DNA of 64,000 nt from Coriaria nepalensis (taxonomy: Eukaryota; Streptophyta; Magnoliopsida; Cucurbitales; Coriariaceae). Positions 11,943 to 21,156 of the stretch are shown here, one piece after another (the stretch's first letter is position 1; every line of letters starts with the position of its first letter). The position numbers and the translations under genes are program-made. Where the stretch lies: positions 9,574,001-9,638,000 of the forward strand of contig CP114496.1 in NCBI GenBank assembly GCA_027186245.1, written 5' to 3'. The notes beneath the pieces were generated by a model. The model searched no databases. It saw only the letters and a list, made by a program, of their open reading frames with translations, and was not told the DNA's origin.

Positions 11943-13630
11943 ATGGGTCTGGAGACTACATCTTCTTCAACGATCGAGCACAGAGCTTACGCGAGAGTAG
12001 GATTTCTTGGCAATCCGAGGGATGTCTACTACGGCAATACGATTTCCTTCAGTCTCGGCAACTTCTGGGCCAATGTCCAGCTGCAACGTTCCGATGAGTT
12101 CATTATCAAGCCCCATCCGACTCACGATCTCGTCAACTTCAGATCCCTAGATCACCTGGTCCTCTCTCTGTCTCTCCCTCCTTGTATCTTTTATGATCGC
12201 AAAACCGGATGTTTAATTGTGGAGAAAATGGCGATCGGTTGTCTTGATTTTTGAATTGGAGATTGATCTGAGGAATGCCGTGAATTTGATTGGTATCTTT
12301 TTTATTTCTTGTACTATTTACAAGTGAATCGTCTCTCAAATGAAGGTTACTATGGAGGCGTACGATTGCTTATGGCAATTTGTAAAGTCTTCCATGCTCA
12401 TTGCAAAGAGAAGAACATCACTCTTGATGGTGGAAACTTCACTCTGTCATATGACACTCATATTCCTCGGCAGGTAACACAACTCGATGCTATGTACTCA
12501 TTTACATGTTTTCCTGAATCTCTGGATGTTAATCCCATGGCTTAAGTTATAATTTTGACATTTCAGACAGGACTTTCAGGTTCAAGTGCAATTGTATGTG
12601 CTGCACTAAACTGTCTGGTAGACTTTTACAAAGTCAGGCATCTGGTCAAAGTGGAGGTAAGGCCTAGCCTTGTCCTTGCTGCAGAAAAAGAACTTGGAAT
12701 CGTGGTTGGTCTCCAAGATCGGGTCGCCCAAGTTTATGGGGGCCTTGTTTACATGGTAAGACATTTGATGTCTTGGCATAGATGTTTATCAGGACTGTAC
12801 CTATTTATATCGCCTATCGTTTTGTAGGATTTTAGGAAAGAACACATGGAAAATTTGGGGCATGGCATCTACACGCCTATGGACACTAGTCTTCTACCTC
12901 CTCTCCATCTGATTTAGGCTGAGAATCCAAGTGATTCTGGAAAGGTGGTTTATCTATCTTTTCTTTTTTAATGAGAAAAAGTTCAAGCCCACTGGTTAAA
13001 ACATAGATTAAAATGTAATAATTTACATTTACATTCCAAAGTTTTGTTTGAATGGGTATTAGATGTTTTTAATGTACACTTGAATATTCAAATGCAGGTC
13101 CATGGCACAGTACGACGAAGGTGGCTCAATGGTGACGAGTTTATAATATCAACAATGCATGAGGTTGCAAGCATAGCATGTGAAGGAAGAACAGCTTTAA
13201 TTGAGAAGGACTATTCCAAACTCGCATCCCTTACGAATCATAATTTTGACCCTAGAAGGTGAGACCTGATACATTTTGTAAACTATGTGATATGACTATG
13301 GTCATATGGCTCTGCTTCACATGGCTTAATTGAATCTTGAGTTCATTTTAATAATACTAAGATCACTGATTTCATATTTTGTATAGGAAAATGTTTGGAG
13401 ATGAAGTCCTGGGTGCTCTAAACATAGAAATGGTGGAGGTAGCTCGAAAGGTTGGTGCTGCATCAATGTTCACAGGAAGTGGAGGAGCCGTGGTCGTGTT
13501 TTGCCCAGATGGGCCTTCACAAGTGCAGCTTCTAGAGGATGAGTGCCACAAAGCTGGCTTCGCTATTCAACAAGTTCAGGTTATTTCTTTGTGCTTAAAC
13601 GATGTTGATCTTGAAACTTTGTCTAGATAG
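11943..13630 (+). CDS. GLCAK: Glucuronokinase (GHMP kinase), interrupted by an in-frame TAG
   Basis: The product would phosphorylate D-glucuronate to glucuronate-1-phosphate in the cytosolic inositol-oxygenation route to UDP-glucuronate. Exons are about 11943-12158 (or to 12183), 12325-12473, 12567-12755, 12828-12944, 13098-13258 and 13387-13630. Together they cover the whole family length of about 360 residues. The N-terminal [14 protein letters not shown] is followed by the GHMP ATP loop [15 protein letters not shown], then [12 protein letters not shown] and the C-terminal motif [11 protein letters not shown]. Two defects are visible. TAG at 12915-12917 stands where relatives have Tyr in HLIYAENPSD. 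Exon 1 also lacks a GT donor that keeps frame with exon 2: the GT at 12159 gives TGA, and the next candidate at 12184 adds about eight residues. All other junctions and frames are intact. It is either a recently inactivated copy or holds sequence errors. Confidence 0.82.
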
Positions 13631-14080
13631 GGCTACATAAACAGGGAACTCTTTTTTCTGTCATTATAATTTTTAATTTGGAGATGGGGTTTTGTTATTT
13701 AGTTCTTTTGTTGTGCCTAAGAACAAGTTCTGAACACATATCCACAGTTTGTCATTATAACACCGGACCTTTTTGCATGTAATACAGTTAGAAGCATGGC
13801 CCATTGTCTTTCTCATTATACTCAGCTTTCAAGCAAAGAAGATGAATGCACAGAGAAATTCATGAACATTCATATAGGATATATGCAATAGCTTATTCAC
13901 AACGTCCTTCTCTACTGCCCACAAACTCCTCTACTACTACCATTATCCATTGAACGACACGAAAGGACCGATCTTAGGATTCTAGTTTACAGAAAAAAAG
14001 GTTCTCTTAAAAGCATTTTGGACTCACTGTTACACATTATAACGCACATCCTCTCCTTATCTTTCGATAAGATTAGTCAA
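13631..14080. other. Intergenic between convergent genes
   Basis: Probable 3' UTRs of the glucuronokinase (+) and the coiled-coil gene (-). No further gene seen. Confidence 0.45.
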
Positions 14081-14861
14081 TCACTCGTCACAGAGCAACG
14101 CCATGAGTTCTCTTGGTGAAGCCCAGATAGGAAGATCGATGAGAGTCTGCTTCAACTTTCCATCTTGCTCACTGCACAATGCCTCTGCTATATCACATAG
14201 ATCTGAAGCATTTCGAATCATTGCTTCTTGAGCTTCTACCTGGAGAATTTGGGATATAAGAAGAATTAGGTATTACTCTACATGCAAATTAGGTTCAAAT
14301 TATATGTGTCAGATCGTCGATTTAAGAATGTTTTTCCTAGAATTCCGCTTCGCACTAAGTTTCGATTTCACAGGTTTCCTAGCAAACAATAGAATTGAGG
14401 AGAAATGCCTAAAATCCACTGACCTGAAAGAGAAGCTCATCCACTTTCGACTTAGCAAAATCATCCGTCTGAATCACAGGCAACGGGAAACTCTCCGACA
14501 CCGACGCCGTTTCGTCTTGTTCTCTCTCTCTTCGCCTCTGCTCCTGAAGCTGACTCGTCCTCACCTCCATATCCCGCAAGGTGTTCGACAGATTCTCCCA
14601 CTGATCGATCTCTCTCTGGTACGTCACTTTCAACTCTAATAGCTTCCTTCTCTTCCGCTCTCTCCGCTGGTTCTCTTCCACCACGGGATCATAAGCTTCA
14701 CTCTCCGGCGGTGGAGCGTCGACGGAGGTTTCCACTGCTGCTGGATCCCCGTCGTCGATTCGCCGCTTCTTCTGGCGCTTGAAGACGAAACCGTCTTCGT
14801 TACAAAGCTCCCAGTCGTCATCTTCAGATGAAGCAGTAGTTGCTGCAACTGCTGACCCCAT
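14081..14861 (-). CDS. Unknown small charged coiled-coil protein
   Basis: Two exons, 14861-14424 and 14239-14081, spliced by GT-AG in phase 0, give about 198 residues. I chose the ATG at 14861 (MGSAVAATTASS) because it starts the acidic and basic conserved-looking part; an in-frame start 22 codons upstream (14927) is possible. The protein begins with a short acidic segment (SSEDDDWELCNEDGFVF) and a basic patch (KRQKKRRI, RRERKRRKLLELK, a possible nuclear signal). A Glu/Arg/Gln-rich helical stretch of about 80 residues follows, and then a C-terminal helix ending LPIWASPRELMALLCDE. I do not recognise a named domain, and no function is proposed. It is divergent to the pseudouridine synthase remnant, with about 300 bases between the start codons. 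Confidence 0.7.
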
Positions 14862-15159
14862 GAATGAATCTCCCTCTAGCGGGAAATCACGCTGAAAATG
14901 AAAATTCTCGAAAAATTTTCGAACCAATTTCGTTTTTATTTTTCTTCATTTTATTCTGACACAAAAAAGCCAGATCCCATTCACTTATCCTGGCCACCTA
15001 AGTTTTAGCCCAAGCACGCATAAACACCCGACGTCGTTTCTATCATTTAAAAAAGAAAAAACTTGAACGCCACAGTCTTCATCATTTGGATTGGCGACTT
15101 CGTTGGCGAAATCGCCATCTCTGAATTACATTTTACTCTTCTTCATCCGCTCGAAATCC

Positions 15160-17889
15160 ATGGCGTGTTCAAAATCGCTCTGTACACGTCTTCCGCTCTC
15201 ACAATTCAACCATTTCTGCAAAACCGCATTTTCCCTGGCAAAATTGCCTTCTTGATCACGGTGCTTTTCCTCCAACTCCACGGCGTATCCTCTCCAGTAC
15301 GAGATGATCATTAACCGTCCGGTTCAGACATCACCTTCGCACCACAGTCGCCGACCACGACCAGCTAGAGTAAGCAAATCGAATTCCGATAATTCGGCTG
15401 GAAAGGAGTCGCCTGAGAGATCCATCTCGGAGTTAGGGTTTGAGGACTGGGTGGATGAGAAGTAATGAGTGATAGTAATCAACTCAGTTCGGAAAATCTG
15501 GAAATGGATAAGGCGAAGAGGAAGTATTACAACAAAAGGAGCAAGAGATTGTACGGATCGGATTCTGATGAAGAGGGGAGTAAATCGCTGGAGGACGGTT
15601 TTGTGGAATTGAAGCCTGAAGTAGTTGAATTCAACACTTATCGCTAGCGAGAGGAGGGGCTTTATTTCTACGACGCTTTCACGTATCCATGGGAGAAGGA
15701 CAAGCATTATAAGATGGTTAATCAGTTGGAGAAGAAGTACTTTCCTGGTGAAGGTCTTGACAAGGCGTTTCTGCAACCTGGAGAGTCGAATTTGAATGTT
15801 AATGCGAATGGAAAGGGGAAGTTAAATGTGAAGAAGAAGTAGGAAGTGAGGGATGAAAGTGAGAACAATGTAGAACGTGGTAAGGATAAGGGACTGGTTT
15901 TCTGTGAAAAGAAAGGAGATGAGAAGGGGAAGAGAGAAGTGGTGAAGGATGTGAATAAGGATGTTATGGAGAAGAAGGTGGATGAGTTCTTCAAGTGTCT
16001 GAAGAAAGTCCCCAATAAGGATGCTGATGTTAGTATTGCAGAGCCATATTTGTTGACTAGGCATGATGAGGTCCCTCCATCTTGGGATGGTCCATTTGGA
16101 ACAGTGGTTTTGGTAAACAAACCCAGAGGTGATATATTTAGCCTCCTAATATCATTGGCATTGAGTCTCTTATTAATACTGTTTTGGGTGGTTAATGATT
16201 AGTACTTTAACCCAAGGTACCAAAATTTTCGTACTTTTTCATTCCCCTGTTTAAATTAAAATTTTCAATTTTGAAGTGGCCGGGTGGAGCATGTGATGTT
16301 TTAGAAGAGATAATAGTATCATGTTTCAAAGCAGGATGGACTTCATTTACAGTCTGTGGGAAGCTGCGTCGCCTTGTCAAAGTGAAAAAGGTGCATTAAG
16401 GCTGCTGCATATACGTTTACAAATTCCTGTTGATTTACATTTGAAGTCAATATTTTCTGTCTATTCACAGGTAGGCCACGGTGGAACCCTTGATCCTATG
16501 GCAACTGGTTTATTGATATTATGTGCTGGCAACTGGTTTATCTTACATAACATCCTCTCATCACAAAGAGATTAAATAAAGTTTTTTCATCTGCACGTGT
16601 AGGGGGGGGGGGGTGTTTTCATTTGTGATTCCACGCGTATTATTTTTGTCTAAAATTTTATTGTCTTGTCATTAGTAATCAAGGTATGGTTAAAGGTTAC
16701 AGTGGAGTTTTCCGTTTGGGAGAGGCTACCTCAACATGGGATGCTGATACACCGGTGTGTTTAGCTACTTCTGGAACCCTTATTTGTATTTTGGTTTTTC
16801 CTTTCTTTTTCATTATTTAAAAAAAATTATTCATACATGCTTCCCTTATTCAGGTCAATTCAGCAAGAGCCTTGGGAGCATATCAAAGACGAGGACATAA
16901 AAAAAGCAGCTACTTCGTTCTGTGGGGAAATTTGGCAAGTTCCTCCTATATTTTCTGCCATCAACGTAAGAATTTCTTCTTTAATTTTTATGAGTCTAAT
17001 TACTACACATAGTACTGCCATAATTATCGTTGTTATTATTCTGCCCTTTATAAATATGATTATGTGACCCTTTCCAAGCTCTTCACTCATTTTGGCATCT
17101 TGCATGGTTCTCTTCTCCTAGGTTGGAGGTGAAAAGATGTACGAGAAAGCAAGAAGAGGAGAAAGTGTAGATCTTTCACCTAGACGGATTTCAATGTTCT
17201 AATTTGACATTGAACGAAGCTTAGATGATCGGTAAAAAATGTGGAACTCCGAATCAGTATTCAACATACAAACTGTTACAGAATCTGTGATGATATCTTG
17301 AAATTGAGCTCTACGATTGTGTTACTTACTTTTGCAGACAAAATTTGATTTTCCGGGTAACATGTTCTAAAGGGACATACATATGTTCGCTATGTGCAGA
17401 TCTCGGGAAGGCTCTTGGCAGGTACTCTCTTTAAATTAATCTTTACAAATATTTCTCTCTACTCCTGCCTCTTTTATTTCTGCCTCCCATTGAATTGGTT
17501 TTGACAAAAGGGTGGTTTTAGTATGAAACATAATGCCATCCCTGCTGATTTTTGCAGTGTTGCCCATTTGACTGCTCTTCGGTGGGATTCAATTGGTAAG
17601 GCTATGTGTGTCTTTTCCCTTAAATGTTTGTTGCACAGAAGGAAACAAAAATTCAACCCTACTACCTATATATATAGAGAGAGGGAGGGGGGGGGGGGGG
17701 GGGCAGAGAGGGAATCCCAATTAGCAAGTACTCCTGCAGAGAATTCAACCCAGATATATGAAAAGAAAAGAAAGTGAAAAGTGTACACAAAAATGTAACA
17801 TTAGAATTATTTTATTTTCAGGGCAATATTCAGCAGATGATGCATGGGAATTCAAAGAGCTCCAAGAAGCAATCAACCCTTATTTCTAA
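15160..17889 (+). pseudogene. TruB-type tRNA pseudouridine synthase pseudogene
   Basis: Similarity to plant TruB-family pseudouridine synthases runs from the ATG at 15160 to the stop at 17887-17889 with introns still present, so this is not a retrocopy. Recognisable blocks in order: YPLQYEMIINRP, FEDWVDEK, YFYDAFTYPWEKD, GPFGTVVLVNKPRG, WTSFTVCGKLRRL, the catalytic-loop block GHGGTLDPMATG with its Asp, GYSGVFRLGEATSTWDAD, QVPPIFSAI, VGGEKMYEKARRGE, SKGTYI and HLTALRWDSIG. It is broken by TGA (15253), a frameshift at about 15462, TAG (15645), TAG (15840), an extra base near 16856 and TAA (17200). The piece that should follow LLILC is not recognisable. A functional protein cannot be made from this copy. 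The Arabidopsis relative (At5g14460, from memory) lies beside a GDSL esterase and a glucuronokinase gene, as here. Confidence 0.88.
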
Positions 17890-18392
17890 TTGCTAAATGC
17901 TAATAGCAATCTGCTGCTTCCCTGCTATGCCAACATGGGACAATCACCATCCGCGCGAAGTGCTAACAGCTGCGGCCCTTAAATGGTAACATGGCCCGTT
18001 TTTTTTATTCGTTACTATTAGAAAGGCCCAAAAGTTAAATTCATGTAGTTTTACGCCCCAATAAGAAAGCCGAGCGAATATCAATTCTCAAATCATAACC
18101 CATTGTAAGCATTCATCAACACGGCTCAAAATATAAGCCCAGTTAAAATTAGTTAGGCTAAAAAAGGGTCAATTTATTTATTTTCGTTAAAAATTTTAAA
18201 GGCCCAGTTTAGGCCAACTAAAAAAAAAATACTACGTACACTTAATTTGAAAAAGGCCATTTCGTTAAAATTTGAACCACCCAGTTGGCGACCATCATGC
18301 CCAAAAATAATGTTGCAGTCCATTATGTAAGCCATAATAACGAATTGTTGGGCCCAACTTGTGCTCATTTGTATATTTTGTAATATCCCCGC

Positions 18393-18700
18393 GGCCTAAT
18401 TAAGACCCGTAGGCTCAAATATATTTTAGGCCCAATACGTAAGCCCATTAATACATGTAAACGGCCCATAAAGCCCAAAATTGACAATGCATGTGCTTAT
18501 GCCAGTTTAGGCCCAACATGTCTTTACGGCCCAATGTGTAGGCCCAAATATATTTCCACGGCCCAATTATCAGGCCCATAAGTAAACTTACGGCCCAATG
18601 TGATGGTCCAAGCAAACACGATCGGCCCAAATTTCGGCCTACTCTATAGTGTTCTTAACGGCCCGGTTTAGGCCCACTACTGACGCCCACTAAATTTTGA
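18393..18700. repeat. Degenerate 32-bp minisatellite with paired GGCCCA boxes
   Basis: Units begin with (a/t)cGGCCC at 18526, 18558, 18590, 18622 and 18658, steps of 32, 32, 32 and 36. A second box lies 13-15 bases inside each unit: 18541, 18573, a diverged GGTCCA at 18605, GGCCTA at 18636, and 18671. Further decayed units are visible upstream (boxes at 18429, 18463, 18510) and single GGCCCA hexamers occur at 18025, 18201, 18351 and 18772. I count at least fourteen exact GGCCCA between 18025 and 18777, all in the same orientation. TGGGCC, the complement, is the core of plant site II elements. Whether the array is regulatory or just a satellite cannot be told from sequence. Confidence 0.75.
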
Positions 18701-19742
18701 TCAGCACATATCATTGACCATTTTGTTATTTGCTTAACTTTTGATGGCCTAGTTTGGCAAACACATTTTTTGGCCCAATATAGACCAACCCTGCTGTGCG
18801 AACAATTTTACGGCGCCAATTTTTCTAGTTAAAATCTTTTCAGGCTCATTATAAATTTATAACACATTACATGCCTGTCCCGTATGTACTAACCCATCAG
18901 CAATTTAAAAGTATAAATTTGTTTACAGTATTAATAGCACGCCCACTTGGCTCCATAATTTTTTAGCTGCCAAACATTATTTATGCCTAACTTTGACACT
19001 GGACCTTACAACATGAGCAATCGATATGCCCATAATTAATGAATTGCTCAGTTTTTTCTTGCAGTATCATATCAGCAGCAATTCATTAATCATGGGCATC
19101 ATTCTTATGTTGAATGAAAAATCATAGTAAAGTCCACTTATTACAGTTCTTGCAGTTACATTACATTAATTTGAGAAAACCTAGCTAAATATAAATTTCA
19201 TGCCAAAAGTGTCATCCACTCATCTTTGAGGAAAACACTCACCACAACCCCGCACAGGCCATCACAGGATACCAAGATTCCGGACGAACGCCCACTGTCT
19301 CAGGACGAACGACTCATCCTGCAGTATTATGCAAATGTCTACATCAATCACTTCGTTTTGAAATTTCAACTGAAGTCCAAAATCCAATGCAACCTTCGGC
19401 TGGAAGAATTTGGTTGGGGTATTAGATAGTGGATACTATTCTTGCTAAACCCATTTTGGTTTTTTTTTTTTCCTCTTTTTTTGGCTAGTTCAATTTATTA
19501 ACATCTTAATATACCTTTCCGTGTATATCAGTTCTGTTGACCAAGTCAATAAAGATTATTTTCATTAACAGATCGGATACTATTCACGACAAAACCGTAC
19601 GTGTTCATCCGCAAGTTAAAATGAAGCCATTATTACATAAAAATAAATGGAAATGAAGAAAAACCGTAATCTTAAAGTAGAGCAAATACATGGGTCAATA
19701 AAATCCAAATCAAGGTCTGACAACGTGATGTGAATCATTACC

Positions 19743-20046
19743 TCGATTGCAGACATGATGTTATATGTTGTAGTAGACATTGCAGAAGCGATACATTTCT
19801 CCAATATACAATCCTGCATATTCTTTCGAACTTCATCAAGTCCTCCTTCCAGATGGAAACCCTTTCATCTATCTAAATGAAATATAGACCATAGGATGCA
19901 AGAGTAAATCGTACATATTGAGATTGGAGAAGATTTATATGAGTTCTGAGAAAGCGTGAAAAGAACCAATGAACCAACAAACCCAAAATCTGATGAGGTT
20001 AGGAAAATTGATGCTGGAATTACCTCGGCCAGTTTTTTGCTAACTT
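19743..20046 (-). other. Possible minus-strand exon pair of an unidentified gene
   Basis: Reading the minus strand, a short stretch ending SKKLAE (donor at about 20002) can be joined in phase to 19857-19743, which encodes GFHLEGGLDEVRKNMQDCI and continues ILEKCIASAMSTTTYNIM with a GT donor after SAIE. The AG before the second piece, the donor after it and the protein-like composition suggest real exons. I could not extend the gene convincingly on either side or recognise the family. It may be the downstream half of a gene whose 5' end lies beyond the retrotransposon at 26300-26590. Confidence 0.35.
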
Positions 20047-20545
20047 TCACAGAAGGGATTCAATTCACAACAAAACAGCTCTTGTCTAGATTCATAAGTC
20101 CAAAACACGCTTAAAAAATAAAATAGATAATAATAGAAAATCCATACTCTTAAACTAATGCGGAAGTTACAATATCAAAATTAGGGTTTGACAAAATGAA
20201 TATCCTTACCGCAAATGAACATATGAAGTACTTTATACACTGCAATTGATACAAAGACCTAAACACAAGATGCAAAATGAAGATCCTCAATCAGAACCAT
20301 GATGCAAATGAACAGAATGCCTAGAATCATGCATCCTAAACACAAGATGCAAAACTGAATTCATCAACCTTAACATAATTTCTTAACCGAATTTATATTA
20401 GATAATCCTCAACATAGATCATAGAGAAATCACATGAACAATATACAAAATCAGATTTAACAGAGGAAAAAATTTGCACCTGATGAAGAATCAGAAATTT
20501 GAACATGTAATCGTGGAAAAATTCTATCATAGGAAGTTGATTTGC

Positions 20546-20660
20546 AAGACCTAGAATCTAGCTGGCTCATCATTGATACTAGCGTAATCCAAGACCTAGA
20601 ATCTAGAATTACATCATTGACTCAAATGACGTGGTAATCCAAGACCTAAAATCTAGCTGA
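20546..20660. repeat. Three spaced copies of a 16-bp motif
   Basis: AAGACCTAGAATCTAG occurs at 20546 and 20591 and, with one change, at 20641, spaced 45 and 50 bases. The flanks are partly alike (GTAATCC before copies 2 and 3). It looks like a decayed tandem duplication. Confidence 0.6.
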
Positions 20661-20806
20661 GAGAAAATGAAGTTCTGTAGCACGATACTAGCGTACATAA
20701 AGTATAAACGCAAATCAAATAGCTTCAATTTTCACTGTCTCACCTATCATCAGGCTTCTTGAGCTCCTACTCATTCCTTATAAGCATTGAGTCCAAAGGG
20801 CCTCGA

Positions 20807-20811
20807 TCCAT
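20807..20811. repeat. Target-site duplication, left copy (TCCAT)
   Basis: The five bases immediately before the 5' LTR match the five bases after the 3' LTR (26265-26269), the duplication expected from Ty3/gypsy integrase. Confidence 0.9.
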
Positions 20812-21129
20812 TGTTAGACCATCAATTATTCATACTTATGTTAGGAGAAATAAAGCCTAGCATAACATAGTTATTATTAGTATTAGTCTTACTACTAGTA
20901 TTATTATAAGGATTATTGTTATGAGGGGTATTTTGGTAATTGTTTGTAGTAGGATAATAAGCAGTTGAAGGGTTAGGGTTTAGGTATTCAGAAAGTTTGG
21001 GGAGTAAGGACTCTTAGGGAGAGACGGCCTACCTCTCGAATAGTAGGTCATCCTATGTTAGTTTGATTATTCGATTATCGAAGAATAAAGTTTTGCCCTA
21101 GTCGTAATTATCTAGACCGGGTCCTATCA
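20812..21129 (+). repeat. 5' LTR (318 bp)
   Basis: Starts TGTTAGACCATC and ends GGTCCTATCA. By direct reading it is identical over its length to the copy at 25947-26264. It contains a telo-box-like GGGTTAGGGTTTAGG at about 20961-20975. Confidence 0.95.
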
Positions 21130-21132
21130 AAT

Positions 21133-21144
21133 TGGTATCAGAGC
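21133..21144 (+). promoter_or_regulatory. Primer binding site (initiator tRNA-Met)
   Basis: TGGTATCAGAGC begins three bases after the 5' LTR. It is the standard complement of the plant initiator tRNA-Met 3' end used to prime minus-strand synthesis. Confidence 0.9.
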
Positions 21145-21156
21145 ACTCGATCATCG

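Larger units (their letters stand above)
17890..20811. other. Gene-poor interval before the retrotransposon
   Basis: About 2.9 kb. It holds the GGCCCA minisatellite (about 18390-18700), a possible pair of minus-strand exons (19743-20046) and three short direct repeats near 20546-20660. Otherwise AT-rich sequence without a convincing gene. Confidence 0.5.

Noticed and set aside
12880..12917. A small intron that would remove the TAG in glucuronokinase (acceptor GATTTAG)
   Set aside because: The only usable GT nearby gives an intron of about 35 bases, too short for plants, and removes conserved residues.
18390..18700. CRISPR-like array
   Set aside because: Repeats are short, degenerate and in a plant nuclear context; no cas genes. 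It is a minisatellite.
19226..19429. Plus-strand ORF MRKTLTTTPHRPSQ
   Set aside because: Short, isolated, no splice partners or recognisable domain.
20955..20980. Interstitial telomere repeat
   Set aside because: Only about two TTAGGGT units, and it is part of the LTR in both copies.
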